Origin: CAMCHP01 sp036835325 | GTDB lineage: Bacteria; Bacteroidota; Bacteroidia; Flavobacteriales_D; Sanyastnellaceae | Direction: 5' to 3' | DNA: 64,000 bases | NCBI GenBank assembly: GCA_036835325.1 | Contig: DAITMF010000010.1 | Span: 12,721-76,720, forward strand | Shown here: one piece after another, positions 16,523 to 26,384 of the stretch | Layout: every line of letters starts with the position of its first letter | Numbering within the stretch: position 1 is the first letter of the stretch | Position numbers and translations under genes: made by a program | The notes under the pieces: model-generated | What the model was told of the DNA's origin: nothing | Database searches by the model: none | What the model saw: only the letters and a program-made list of their open reading frames with translations

Positions 16523-19500
16523 ATGAAATTGCGGGGAAAACATCTGATTGGTGGAGCGGCATTCATGGCGTTGCTTGGCATTATGCGTGCCGTGGTGGCA
16601 CTTGATGTTCACCCATTTGGGGGCGAAGCTATTCCTCCTTACCGGCCCATGGTGGAAACAGCTGTTGCCGATACCGGTGGAGTACAGTTGCCATTCCCGC
16701 ACGGCGAAGATGCAAACAATCCGACCGAATCAACCGGAGGTATCAGTCTTGACTGGCCTGAGAACATTCAATACGGAGTAGAGTACGATCCGGAGACCGG
16801 GCAATATGTGGTTGTTCAAACCATTGGTGATTCATTGGTATTCAGAAACAGTACTTCGTTCAGTTTGGAGGAGTACCTGAATTATGACATCCGGAAGAAC
16901 CTGTCTGAGTACTGGGCTGAGCGCCAAGAGGAAGAAGATGAAGCCAATCGCTCATGGTCACCGAAGCTCGAAGTAGGTGGCGAGGGCTTCCGCAACATCT
17001 TCGGCAGCAACGAAATAGAAATCCGCCCTCAGGGATCAGCCGAGTTGACCTTCGGCTTCAACCGTTCGAAAACCGATAACCCGCGCATCCCTGAAAGGCA
17101 AAGAACCATCACCACTTTCAACTTCGATCAGCGCATTCAGCTGAACGTTGTGGGCAAGATTGGCACGAAAATGCAGTTGACCACGCAGTACAATACTGAG
17201 GCGACCTTTGATTTCGAGAATCAAATGAAGCTGGAGTACACCGGTGACGAAGATGATATTATTAAGAAGATTGAAGCCGGTAACGTGAGTTTGCCGCTTC
17301 GCGGGACGTTGATTACCGGCAGCCAAAGTCTTTTCGGTGTCAAAATGGAAACCCAATGGGGCCGTTTGCGCAACACCACCATTTTCTCTCAACAGCAAGG
17401 TGAACGACGTGAAATTACCGTAGAAGGAGGGGCACAAACCCAATTGTTTGATATCCGCGCCGACAATTACGAAGCCAATCGGCACTACTTCCTTTCGATG
17501 TGGTTCCGCGACCAGTACGATCAAGCATTGGCCAGTTTGCCGATTGTGAATTCTGGGGTGAACATTACGCGCATCGAAGTGTGGGCGGTGAATATGCAAG
17601 CCAGCACTGAGAATGTGCGGAATTGCATTGCATTTGCCGATCTGGGTGAACACCCTGACTACATTTCGTCAAACTTGCCTGTTCAGCTCTTGTCTGATCG
17701 ACCTGACATTGCCATCAACCCATCGCGCAGCCCGAATAACCTGAACAACGACATTTTCCTTGACATGATCGGAAATCCGGATGTCATGAGTTACACCGGT
17801 GCGAATGGGGCCATTTCGGCAATGAACATGGGCTATGAGCAGGGCATTCACTACGAGCGCGTGGGCAATGCGCGGATGCTGAACCCATCGGAGTACACGT
17901 TTAACAGTCGCCTCGGATTTATCTCGTTGCGGCAGTCATTGAACAACGCTGAAGTACTCGCCGTGTCGTACGAGTACACCCTGAATGGCCAAACCTACCA
18001 GGTTGGTACATTGTCTCAGGATGGATTTGCTGCCCCCGATGCACTGATTCTGAAAATGCTCAAGTCGAGCATCACGCAGGTAAAACTTGACAACGGCGAT
18101 GCGGCACCGCTCTGGGATTTGATGATGAAGAACGTATACTCGATGGGTGCGTTTGGAGTAAGCCGCGACAATTTCAGGCTAGACATTTGGTACAACGACC
18201 CTTCAACCGGCGTTGATTTGAACTACATTCCGCGCGCTCCGCTTGACGATGATTTGCTTCTGCAGTTGCTCAACCTCGACCGCGTCGACGTCAACAGCAT
18301 GCCTTACCAGGATGGCTTTTTTGACTTCATAGACAACGCGGCCACCATGGGTGGTACGATTGATGCGCAGAGTGGACGGATATTCCTTCCGACTGTTGAG
18401 CCGTTTGGTTCGCACTTGGCAGGTGTAATTCAAGACCAGGTTGAGAGCCCGGAACTCGCCGAGCAACTCGTGCGCACCATCGTATACCAGCCTCTTTACG
18501 ACTCAACCAAAACGGCGGCGCAGTTGATTCCGTCGTTGAATCGCTTCCGTTTGCGTGGGCAGTTCCAGTCGCAATCTGGTTCGGAGATTTCGTTGAATGC
18601 GCTCAATGTGCCTCCGGGTTCTGTGACGGTTACAGCCGGTGGTGTAATGCTGGTTGAAAACCAAGATTACACCGTTGACTACAACTTGGGTCGTGTTCGA
18701 ATTCTCAACGAAGGCCTTCTCGAATCGGGAACTCCGATTAACATTTCGCTTGAGAGCAACTCGCTTTTCAATATTCAAATGCGCACCCTAATGGGAACGC
18801 GGTTTGATTATGAATTGGGCGATCGAATGAATGTTGGTGCGACCGTACTGAACCTTCGTGAACGTCCGCTGACCCAAAAGGTAAACGTGGGTGATGAACC
18901 CGTGAACAACACCATTATGGGTGTTGATTTCGCCTACCAAGACGAATCGGAGTTCATTACCCGTATGATCGATAAGATTCCGGGCATCAACACCAAAGCG
19001 ACTTCGAACATTGATATTGCAGCAGAAGCTGCTTACCTTATTCCGGGGCACTCCAGAGCCATTGGCCGAGAGGGCAATGCCTACATTGATGATTTTGAAG
19101 GCAGCCAGTCAGTGATTGACATTCGTGCTGTGAACCAGTGGTTCTTGGCAAGTACGCCGAAGTTGCAGAACAACCTCTTTCCGGAAGGAGGTTTGGAAGA
19201 TTCACTCGTGTACAATTACAACCGAGCGAAGTTGTCGTGGTACGTGATTGACCCGCAGTTTTTCCGTGGACAAGGTTTGCCTGACGGACAGGTAAGCGCC
19301 GACATTAAGAGCGACCACCGCATGCGCGAGGTTCTTGAAGGTGAGGTGTTCCCGAACAGGGAGCTTCCGGCAGGAACACCGCCGCTTATCCCAACCCTTG
19401 ACTTGACGTACTACCCCAACGAACGCGGCCAGTACAACTACGAAAGGCCAACCGGAGCACCCGGGATTTCAGCCGGTTTAAATCCCGATGGAAGCTTGGC

Positions 19501-22500
19501 CGAACCCGAAACACGTTGGGCGGGTATTCAACGTGCCCTTATCACCACTGACTTTGAAACAGCCAACGTGCAGTTCATTCAGTTTTGGTTGATGGATCCG
19601 TTCAACGAAGATTCACCGAACAACAACGGTGGTGACTTGTACTTCAACCTTGGTAACGTATCGGAAGACGTTTTGAACGACTCTCAGTTGTCGTATGAAA
19701 ACGGTATGCCCAGTCCGAACCAAGACCTTCCGACCTTGGAATCAACTTGGGGCAATTACCCTGACCCCGCTACGTTCAACGTAGTGAATGCCTTTGACAA
19801 CAGCGTGGGGAACTACGCTACGCAAGACATTGGCCTCGACGGCTTGTCGAGCAGTCAGGAACAAAACTTTTTCGCCGCCTGGCTTGCCGAAGTGCAGGGC
19901 TTTCTTACACCCCAGGCTTACCAACAGTACTTGGCTGACCCATCGGCCGATGATTTTCGGTACTTCCGTGATCCTGAGTACCAGGCCCAAGACTTTAACA
20001 TTCTTCAGCGCTACAAACGATTTAACGGCTACGAGGGGAACTCTGATACAGGTACACCAAACGGCTATCCAATTGCGGCGACGACCATTCCGAACACCGA
20101 AGACATTAACCAAGACATTACCCTGAGTACGATTGAAGCGTACTACCAGTACAAAGTGTCGCTGCGTCCGCAAGATTTGGGCGAGCAAAACATCGGAAGC
20201 AACTACATTACTGATTCGTTTGAGCAAACGGTAGAGACTGCCAATGGCGAACAACGAACTGTGCGCTGGTACCAGTTCAAGATTCCAATTTTTGAGTACG
20301 ACGACCGCATTGGTGGTATTCCTGACTTCCGTTCAATTCGATTCATTCGAATGTTTTTGAAGGATTGGGATGAAGAGGTAACCCTTCGTTTTGCGCGTTT
20401 GGAGCTCATTCGCGGCGAGTGGCGACCTTACCTCGACAACCTTAAGGGTCCGCAAGAAATTGTAGCAGATGACCCTGCGCCAACGACCTTTACGATTAAT
20501 GCGGTGAATATCGAAGAGAACGGAAACCGAGACCCTGTTCCGTACGTTATTCCACCGGGCATTATTCGTGAAATCGATGTGGGCACTGCCAACCAGCGCC
20601 GTTTGAATGAGCAGTCGCTTTCGCTTGAAGTGTGTAACCTAACAGATGGAGATGCACGAGCTGCATTCAGAAACATCAGTTATGACATGCGATTGTACAA
20701 ACGCTTAAGAATGTTTGTGCACGCTGAGGCCGGCCCTGATGGCTTGCCGCTGAACGACAATGAGGTCACATGTTTCATTCGTCTTGGAAGCGACTTCAAT
20801 GAGAACTACTACGAGTACGAGGTTCCGCTTAAAGTGACGCCTTTTTTTACCGGTGTTCCGGATGAGATATGGCCCACGGAGAACGAAATTGACCTCGAAT
20901 TCACTTCGCTGCAAAATGTCAAGCTCGCAAGGCCTGCTGGTTATCCGGCGTTTCTTGAGTTCAGCCAGATGGAAGACGGCCGCAGGGTGACGGTGAAAGG
21001 CAACCCGAACCTTGCCAATGTGATTACCATCATGATTGGCGTTCGCAACCCTTTGAGAGACAATAACCCGTTCATTGGCAATGCTGATGACGGTCTCGCA
21101 AAGTGTGCGACAGTATGGGTGAACGAGCTTCGATTGACTGACTTCGACGAGCCAGGTGGCTGGGCCGCTGTTGCACGGATGAATGCGACACTGGCTGATT
21201 TTGGCAATGTGGCAGTGGCAGCGAACATGTCGACCCCTGGTTGGGGCGGCATTGAACAGCGTGTCCTTGAGCGCCAACGTGCAACCATACGCGGCATCGA
21301 TGCAAACGCTACACTCCAACTCGGGAAGTTCTTCCCCGAAAATTTTGGTGTTCAGCTTCCTCTGTACATTGGGTATAGCGAAACCGTTACCACCCCACAG
21401 TTCGACCCGCTAACCCCTGACATCGAACTCGATCAACGCGACCTCAGCCGTGAACGGCGGTCAAACGCTGAAACGGTCGTGCGGAGAAAAAGCGTCAACT
21501 TTAACAACGTACGCATCAATCCTACTCCGAATCCTAATAAGCCTCCAAAAGAGCCGAAGCCAACCAAGGATAGCAAAGACGGCGACGCAAGCGATCCCAA
21601 AGGAAGTAAAGGAGGCAAAGGAGGAGCTGGAAGCACGGGCCCAAAAGACCCGCGTTTTTACAACATCTCAAACTTTAGCTTGAGCTACGGCTACAACGAA
21701 CTATTTAACCGTGACTTCAATACCGAGTTCCGCATTATCCGCACCTACAACGGTGGGGTGAACTATGCTTTCAATAATAAACCCAAAGAAGTTAAGCCGT
21801 TCGCTAAAGTGGGCATCATAAAAACGAGTCCACTCCTGAAATGGCTGAAAGACTTCAATTTCTACACCGGTATTAAGTCGTTCACCTTCAACACAACCAT
21901 GAACCGAACCTACGAGACCAGTAGGGTTCGAAACAACACTGCCGAACTCTTCGGTATTGAAACCAACGTTCTTATCAATACCCAGGCCATGAAAACCTGG
22001 AATTGGACCCGCCAGTACAACGTCAACTACGATATTACCAAGGCGCTGAAATTTACCTATTCAGCCAATAACTTGGCGCTCATTGGAGAACCTCCGGGGG
22101 TGATTGACCGCGAAGACATTGATTGGTATGAAGCCTACCGCGACACTGTGTGGAACAACATCCGTGACCTCGGTGAAACGACCAACTTCAATCAAGATGT
22201 GTCGCTTTCGTACAAGCTGCCTTTTGATAAATTGCCCTTGCTCGACTTTATTTCATCGGATGCGCGTTACCAAGGCAGTTACCGATGGGATCGCGCTCCC
22301 TTCTCGCAAGATTCACTCGGAAATACGATTCAAAACTCGCGTAACCTCACCTTGAATGCGCAAGCCAACTTCTTGAACTTGTACAACAAGAGCAAGTTGC
22401 TGAAAGAGATTAACAATCCGAAACCAAAAAATCAAAGCCGCGGAAATGTGCGCAACGAAGACCGTGATGGCTTCGGTAATACCAAGGAGGAGGAAGAAGA

Positions 22501-23941
22501 ACGCGAACGCGTGAACCCCTTGCACCTCGTCTTGAGGCTCATGATGACCGTGCGCAACGTTTCAGGCAGTTACACCCGAAATGAAGGGATGCTGCTGCCG
22601 GGGTATACACCTCGGACGCGTTTTGGGGGGATGGATCAGAACTTCACCGCACCGGGAATACCCTTCGTTTTGGGCTGGCAAAATACTGACCTTCTTGGCA
22701 ATCCTTCAAGCAATTTCCCATTGGAAGCGGCACAGAACGGATGGATGAGCACATCGGCGTTCCTAAACCAAGCCTACCAAGAAACCTTCTCGGAAACGTG
22801 GAATGCCCGCGCGAATCTGGAGCCGATTCGGTACTTGAAAGTCGAGTTGTCAGCCAATCGCCAAGAATCGCGTAACAATCAAAGCTTCTTCCGATTTGTG
22901 CCCGATGCCGAAGAATTCCAGTTTCAATCACCCATGGAAACAGGAAACTTTACGGCTTCTATCGTGACCTGGGGAACAGCTTTCGTGCGCGACGATGCAG
23001 AATTCAACTCGCCCGTGTTTGAACAATTCCTTCTCAACCGCCTCGCCATTTCAGAGCGACTGAACGAAGAAACCTACCGCCTTGACACTCCTGAAGACAA
23101 TGGCTACTACGCAGGGTGGGGGCCGACCTCACAAGACGTCACCATTGCCGCATTCATAGCGGCCTACACAGGGAAAGACGCAAGAGAAGTCGCCCTTGAC
23201 CCGTTCCGCACGCAGGTACTACCCAACTGGCGTGTGACCTACGACGGATTCAGTAAAATGGCTGCAGTGAAAAAACACTTCAAGCAGTTCAACATGAGCC
23301 ATACCTACCGATCAATCATATCGGCAAACTATGTGACCAACTTGAACTACACCGAAGACCCGCAAACAGGCTTACCCACCGCTACTGATCAAAGTGAGTT
23401 CACCAACTTCATCCCACAACGGCAAATCAACAGCATAACCATTTCGGAGCAAATGGCTCCCCTCGTAGGTATCGATATGACCCTCAAAACCAAGGGTAAA
23501 AACGACCCGCAGGTGCGTGTTGAACTCCAGCGCGATCGCACGCTGAACTTCGGTTTGGCAAACTACCAAGTAACTGAAACCCGGGGGAATTCAATTGTAA
23601 TCGGTGTGGGTTACCGCTTCAATGAGGTGCCCAACCCATTCTTCCGCTCGAAGAGCAAATTACCGGTGCCAATGTTGAAAGAAACAACCCTCGCTCTGCG
23701 CGCCGATGTCACCATCCGTGATAATGTGACCGTGATTCGAAAAATGGAAGAGCGACAGAACCAACCTACCGCCGGTCAGCAAATTATCTCAATTCGTACT
23801 TCAGCCGACCTTGAAGTATCAAACAAACTCACCCTCCGCTTCTTCTACGACCACCAGCTGACTCAGCCAAAGATTTCGATTGCATTCCCAACTTCGAACA
23901 TCAACTCGGGCATTACACTCCGATTCCAGGTGACTCAGTAA
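16523..23941 (+). CDS. sprA: T9SS outer-membrane translocon SprA
   Basis: A 2472-residue protein, slightly longer than the roughly 2300-2400 typical of SprA. SprA forms the very large single-chain barrel through which T9SS cargo leaves the cell and is needed for gliding in Flavobacterium. Visible features: an N-terminal signal/hydrophobic segment (HLIGGAAFMALLGIMRAVVAL); a conserved early portion (NIFGSNEIEIRPQGSAELTF); the mid-protein segment AYIDDFEGSQSVIDIRAV, characteristic of the family; and a C-terminus ending in an outer-membrane strand (INSGITLRFQVTQ). A low-complexity Lys/Pro/Gly/Asp linker at about residues 1662-1711 breaks the barrel region. Start ATG 16523 is one base after ruvA. 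gcvH follows with its own promoter. Confidence 0.96.
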   Translation: MKLRGKHLIGGAAFMALLGIMRAVVALDVHPFGGEAIPPYRPMVETAVADTGGVQLPFPHGEDANNPTESTGGISLDWPENIQYGVEYDPETGQYVVVQTIGDSLVFRNSTSFSLEEYLNYDIRKNLSEYWAERQEEEDEANRSWSPKLEVGGEGFRNIFGSNEIEIRPQGSAELTFGFNRSKTDNPRIPERQRTITTFNFDQRIQLNVVGKIGTKMQLTTQYNTEATFDFENQMKLEYTGDEDDIIKKIEAGNVSLPLRGTLITGSQSLFGVKMETQWGRLRNTTIFSQQQGERREITVEGGAQTQLFDIRADNYEANRHYFLSMWFRDQYDQALASLPIVNSGVNITRIEVWAVNMQASTENVRNCIAFADLGEHPDYISSNLPVQLLSDRPDIAINPSRSPNNLNNDIFLDMIGNPDVMSYTGANGAISAMNMGYEQGIHYERVGNARMLNPSEYTFNSRLGFISLRQSLNNAEVLAVSYEYTLNGQTYQVGTLSQDGFAAPDALILKMLKSSITQVKLDNGDAAPLWDLMMKNVYSMGAFGVSRDNFRLDIWYNDPSTGVDLNYIPRAPLDDDLLLQLLNLDRVDVNSMPYQDGFFDFIDNAATMGGTIDAQSGRIFLPTVEPFGSHLAGVIQDQVESPELAEQLVRTIVYQPLYDSTKTAAQLIPSLNRFRLRGQFQSQSGSEISLNALNVPPGSVTVTAGGVMLVENQDYTVDYNLGRVRILNEGLLESGTPINISLESNSLFNIQMRTLMGTRFDYELGDRMNVGATVLNLRERPLTQKVNVGDEPVNNTIMGVDFAYQDESEFITRMIDKIPGINTKATSNIDIAAEAAYLIPGHSRAIGREGNAYIDDFEGSQSVIDIRAVNQWFLASTPKLQNNLFPEGGLEDSLVYNYNRAKLSWYVIDPQFFRGQGLPDGQVSADIKSDHRMREVLEGEVFPNRELPAGTPPLIPTLDLTYYPNERGQYNYERPTGAPGISAGLNPDGSLAEPETRWAGIQRALITTDFETANVQFIQFWLMDPFNEDSPNNNGGDLYFNLGNVSEDVLNDSQLSYENGMPSPNQDLPTLESTWGNYPDPATFNVVNAFDNSVGNYATQDIGLDGLSSSQEQNFFAAWLAEVQGFLTPQAYQQYLADPSADDFRYFRDPEYQAQDFNILQRYKRFNGYEGNSDTGTPNGYPIAATTIPNTEDINQDITLSTIEAYYQYKVSLRPQDLGEQNIGSNYITDSFEQTVETANGEQRTVRWYQFKIPIFEYDDRIGGIPDFRSIRFIRMFLKDWDEEVTLRFARLELIRGEWRPYLDNLKGPQEIVADDPAPTTFTINAVNIEENGNRDPVPYVIPPGIIREIDVGTANQRRLNEQSLSLEVCNLTDGDARAAFRNISYDMRLYKRLRMFVHAEAGPDGLPLNDNEVTCFIRLGSDFNENYYEYEVPLKVTPFFTGVPDEIWPTENEIDLEFTSLQNVKLARPAGYPAFLEFSQMEDGRRVTVKGNPNLANVITIMIGVRNPLRDNNPFIGNADDGLAKCATVWVNELRLTDFDEPGGWAAVARMNATLADFGNVAVAANMSTPGWGGIEQRVLERQRATIRGIDANATLQLGKFFPENFGVQLPLYIGYSETVTTPQFDPLTPDIELDQRDLSRERRSNAETVVRRKSVNFNNVRINPTPNPNKPPKEPKPTKDSKDGDASDPKGSKGGKGGAGSTGPKDPRFYNISNFSLSYGYNELFNRDFNTEFRIIRTYNGGVNYAFNNKPKEVKPFAKVGIIKTSPLLKWLKDFNFYTGIKSFTFNTTMNRTYETSRVRNNTAELFGIETNVLINTQAMKTWNWTRQYNVNYDITKALKFTYSANNLALIGEPPGVIDREDIDWYEAYRDTVWNNIRDLGETTNFNQDVSLSYKLPFDKLPLLDFISSDARYQGSYRWDRAPFSQDSLGNTIQNSRNLTLNAQANFLNLYNKSKLLKEINNPKPKNQSRGNVRNEDRDGFGNTKEEEEERERVNPLHLVLRLMMTVRNVSGSYTRNEGMLLPGYTPRTRFGGMDQNFTAPGIPFVLGWQNTDLLGNPSSNFPLEAAQNGWMSTSAFLNQAYQETFSETWNARANLEPIRYLKVELSANRQESRNNQSFFRFVPDAEEFQFQSPMETGNFTASIVTWGTAFVRDDAEFNSPVFEQFLLNRLAISERLNEETYRLDTPEDNGYYAGWGPTSQDVTIAAFIAAYTGKDAREVALDPFRTQVLPNWRVTYDGFSKMAAVKKHFKQFNMSHTYRSIISANYVTNLNYTEDPQTGLPTATDQSEFTNFIPQRQINSITISEQMAPLVGIDMTLKTKGKNDPQVRVELQRDRTLNFGLANYQVTETRGNSIVIGVGYRFNEVPNPFFRSKSKLPVPMLKETTLALRADVTIRDNVTVIRKMEERQNQPTAGQQIISIRTSADLEVSNKLTLRFFYDHQLTQPKISIAFPTSNINSGITLRFQVTQ

Positions 23942-23961
23942 AAAGCAAACCGCAAAAAATC

Positions 23962-23969
23962 TATTTTTG
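23962..23969 (+). promoter_or_regulatory. Promoter -7 element TATTTTTG for gcvH
   Basis: An exact TAnnTTTG match, 19 bases before ATG 23989 and directly after the sprA stop, so gcvH can be transcribed independently of sprA. Confidence 0.55.
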
Positions 23970-23988
23970 CGCAAATTCATTGCAAACC

Positions 23989-24366
23989 ATGAACATTCCA
24001 CAAAACCTGCGCTACACCAAAGACCACGAGTGGGTGCGCCTTGAAGGAAACACCGCCATTATCGGAATCACTGATTTCGCTCAAGGTGAATTGGGTGATA
24101 TCGTCTTCGTTGAGATCGAAACCGAAGGTGAAGAGCTCGCTGCCGAAGAAGTCTTCGGTACCGTTGAGGCCGTGAAAACGGTGTCTGACCTTTTTATGCC
24201 TGTGGCCGGCGAGGTGTTGGAAGTGAATAGCGCAATCGCTGACAACCCGGCTCTCGTCAATGAAGACCCGTACGGCGAAGGCTGGATGATAAAAGTGAAG
24301 GTGAACAATCCCGACGATGTGAGTGCTCTCCTCGATGCTGCGGGTTACGAAGCGATTGTAGGCTGA
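23989..24366 (+). CDS. gcvH: Glycine cleavage system H protein
   Basis: A 125-residue lipoyl carrier protein that shuttles the aminomethyl group between the P and T proteins and to the L protein. The lipoylated Lys is residue 63 in TVEAVKTVSD. The C-terminal GEGWMIKVKV is also typical. A TTG three codons earlier (23980) is in frame, but ATG 23989 gives the standard N-terminus MNIPQNLRYTKDHEWV and is preceded by a good promoter. In organisms without separate lipoylation routes GcvH also serves as lipoate donor; that is not shown here. The other gcv genes are not in the window. Confidence 0.96.
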   Translation: MNIPQNLRYTKDHEWVRLEGNTAIIGITDFAQGELGDIVFVEIETEGEELAAEEVFGTVEAVKTVSDLFMPVAGEVLEVNSAIADNPALVNEDPYGEGWMIKVKVNNPDDVSALLDAAGYEAIVG

Positions 24367-24367
24367 T

Positions 24368-24745
24368 ATGTTCGCAAGGCACATGATGTGGTCGTTCATT
24401 TGGACGATCGTCGTGGGCTTTCTCTACCTCCTCCCCGGTGAAGACCTGCCCGTCGTTGGCATTTGGGATCTGCTAAGTGCTGATAAAATCGCTCACGTGG
24501 GCGTGTTTACCTTGCTCAGTCTGTTCACAGCAACAGGCCTAAAGCGACAGATTCGGTTTGCGTTTCTCAATGACCGAGCTGCGTTCGTCGCTGCAGGTGG
24601 AAGCGCTTTGTACGGCACAGCCTTGGAGTTTGCACAAACGGCACTTACCACAGGTCGCTACTTCGAAATGGGTGATATAATCGCAAATGTCGTGGGCTGC
24701 GTACTTGGAATTGTGATCTTTCGTTTGATTTATGGACGAAGCTGA
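24368..24745 (+). CDS. VanZ-like small membrane protein
   Basis: A 125-residue protein with about four hydrophobic segments. The VanZ-like pattern is visible as the acidic DLLSADKIAHVGVFTLLSL (DK..H...F) and ALYGTALEFAQTAL followed by GDIIANVVGCVLGIVIF (D...N..G...G). Some VanZ proteins lower teicoplanin binding, but most chromosomal homologues have no known function. The gene begins one base after the gcvH stop, so it shares that transcript; adjacency to gcvH and tonB is the only context. No resistance genes are nearby. Confidence 0.82.
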   Translation: MFARHMMWSFIWTIVVGFLYLLPGEDLPVVGIWDLLSADKIAHVGVFTLLSLFTATGLKRQIRFAFLNDRAAFVAAGGSALYGTALEFAQTALTTGRYFEMGDIIANVVGCVLGIVIFRLIYGRS

Positions 24746-24799
24746 ATGGCATCGTCGATGGTTTTTATGTAATTTTCCGCACCGAAACGAATTCAGGTT

Positions 24800-25504
24800 A
24801 TGATTGAACGGAAAACTCCCGAAGCAAACATTGAGAAAAAACGCTCTGCATGGCGTGCGATTGGCTTCGTGGCCGCGCTCTCATTGATGCTATCAGCACT
24901 CGCGTGGACCTCCTACGACATCAGTGAGGCTGCTGCCTTCAACTTCGAAATGGATCTCATCGAAGACGAAGAAATCCCGGTCGACCAAATTACCCCCCCA
25001 CCACCACCACCGCCCCCGCAGCAAACAACCATCATCGAAATCGTTGACGACGAAGAGGAAATCGAAGAAGAACTCGAAGTCGATGACATGGAAATCGACG
25101 ATAACACTGAAATCGAAACCATTGAAGAGGTCGAGGAAGAGGTTGAAGACGATACTCCGTTCATGATCGTTGAAAACATGCCTGCCCTTGGTGAATGCAA
25201 GAAACTCCGCGGAGATGAGCGCCACCAATGCACGCAAATGGAAATCATTAAGTACGTGTCGCAAAATACTAAGTACCCGCCCATCGCAAAAGATGCAGGT
25301 ATTCAAGGTACGGTGTTCGTGTACTTCGTGGTCGACAAAAAAGGCAAAGTGACCGACGCCAAGGTGCTCCGCCCTGTTGACCCTCGTCTCGACAAAGAAG
25401 CGCTTCGCGTAATTGAATCGCTCCCTTCGTTTGAGCCCGGTGAACAACGCGGTAAAGCTGTTTCGGTTCAATACACCATCCCTGTGAAGTTCATCATTCG
25501 ATAA
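24800..25504 (+). CDS. Energy transducer TonB, paralogue 1 (acidic linker)
   Basis: A 234-residue TonB-family protein that would couple the proton gradient (through ExbB/ExbD, not in window) to outer-membrane receptors. A short cytoplasmic N-terminus precedes one membrane anchor (IGFVAALSLMLSALAWTSY). Next comes a proline run of eight residues and an extremely acidic periplasmic linker of about 50 residues rich in Glu/Asp. The TonB C-terminal domain begins near KYPPIAKDAGIQGTVFVYFV and ends SVQYTIPVKFIIR. A conserved stretch TPFMIVENMPALGECKKLRG links the two and is shared with the next gene. An intrinsic terminator follows (25526-25554). The promoter is only a weak TAATTTTC near 24771. Confidence 0.93.
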   Translation: MIERKTPEANIEKKRSAWRAIGFVAALSLMLSALAWTSYDISEAAAFNFEMDLIEDEEIPVDQITPPPPPPPPQQTTIIEIVDDEEEIEEELEVDDMEIDDNTEIETIEEVEEEVEDDTPFMIVENMPALGECKKLRGDERHQCTQMEIIKYVSQNTKYPPIAKDAGIQGTVFVYFVVDKKGKVTDAKVLRPVDPRLDKEALRVIESLPSFEPGEQRGKAVSVQYTIPVKFIIR

Positions 25505-25525
25505 TACACCCTTGTGGTTCACCAA

Positions 25526-25554
25526 AAGGCCGACCGAATACGTCGGCCTTTTTT
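25526..25554 (+). terminator. Rho-independent terminator after tonB paralogue 1
   Basis: A 9-bp stem AAGGCCGAC/GTCGGCCTT with a 7-base loop is followed by a T-run. Confidence 0.92.
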
Positions 25555-25646
25555 CGTTTTCAGACCTGTGATTATTGAATTTCTTTCAACGACGGTAATG
25601 TATACATCAGGCTTTCATGCACGTTGATTCAGTATAACCCAAATCA

Positions 25647-26384
25647 ATGTGTATGAAACGCAGTTCTTCCATCCACCAAGAATCGTCAGAACAGGTCTTA
25701 ACGCGACGCGCCCTTGGTTTTATCACCGCACTTTCATTGGTGCTCGGGGCCCTCTCTTGGACCAGCTTCTCATGGAGCAAGAATGAACTCTTCAGTTACC
25801 GTGACCTCTCAACCGTTGAAGAGGAACTGCCCATGGTGAAACTTGAGGAGCCAAAGCTCTCGAAGCCACCAAAGCCGAAGACCTTTTTGATCATTTCTCC
25901 CGATCCTGATCCCGATCCCGAGCCCCGGCCTGAACCCGATCCTCAGCCCGATCCAGAACCCGGCTTCGACCCCGACCCCTTTGTCGATCATAACGGTATT
26001 GACGATGGCTTCCGCGACACCGCCGACGATGAAACCCCTTTCACCATTGTTGAACACATGCCGGCCGTGCCCGGTTGCGAGCACCTGCGCGGCCCAGAGC
26101 GCGATCGCTGCACAGAGTTGGCCATTTTGCAACACCTCAGTCAACATGCGCGCTTCCCGCGAAGGCTGATGGATCTCTACAACTCCGGCTCCGTTTACCT
26201 GTCGTTTGTCATTGGCAAAGATGGCCGCGTCAAAGACCTCACCATCCTCCGCGAAAGCCATCCGCTCTTTGGGCAAGAGGTCATGAAAGCGGCTCAATCG
26301 CTGCCAGTATTTACGCCGGGTGAGCAGCAGGGGCGCAAAGTTCCTGTTCAGTATGTCGTACCCGTGAGCTTCAAAAAGTCGTAG
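25647..26384 (+). CDS. Energy transducer TonB, paralogue 2 (Pro-Asp/Glu repeat linker)
   Basis: A 245-residue TonB-family protein with the same layout as its upstream neighbour: a membrane anchor (LGFITALSLVLGALSWTSF), a linker, a shared TPFTIVEHMPAVPGCEHLRG segment and a TonB C-terminal domain (NSGSVYLSFVIGKDGRVKDL to VPVQYVVPVSF). The linker differs completely: instead of an acidic stretch it is built of alternating Pro-Asp/Pro-Glu dipeptides (about residues 87-112), encoded by a short repeated DNA unit of the form cccgat/cctgat. ATG 25647 is used; a second in-frame ATG at 25653 is equally possible. The last 14 bases overlap the convergent NadR-like kinase gene. It is likely a tandem duplicate specialised for other receptors. 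Confidence 0.91.
   Translation: MCMKRSSSIHQESSEQVLTRRALGFITALSLVLGALSWTSFSWSKNELFSYRDLSTVEEELPMVKLEEPKLSKPPKPKTFLIISPDPDPDPEPRPEPDPQPDPEPGFDPDPFVDHNGIDDGFRDTADDETPFTIVEHMPAVPGCEHLRGPERDRCTELAILQHLSQHARFPRRLMDLYNSGSVYLSFVIGKDGRVKDLTILRESHPLFGQEVMKAAQSLPVFTPGEQQGRKVPVQYVVPVSFKKS

Noticed and set aside
24893..25525. 210-residue antisense frame in tonB paralogue 1
   Set aside because: It is produced by the repetitive Glu/Asp codons of the real gene.
25900..25980. Pro-Asp DNA repeat as a CRISPR-like or mobile repeat
   Set aside because: The repeat is in frame and encodes a TonB linker, so it is a coding low-complexity tract.
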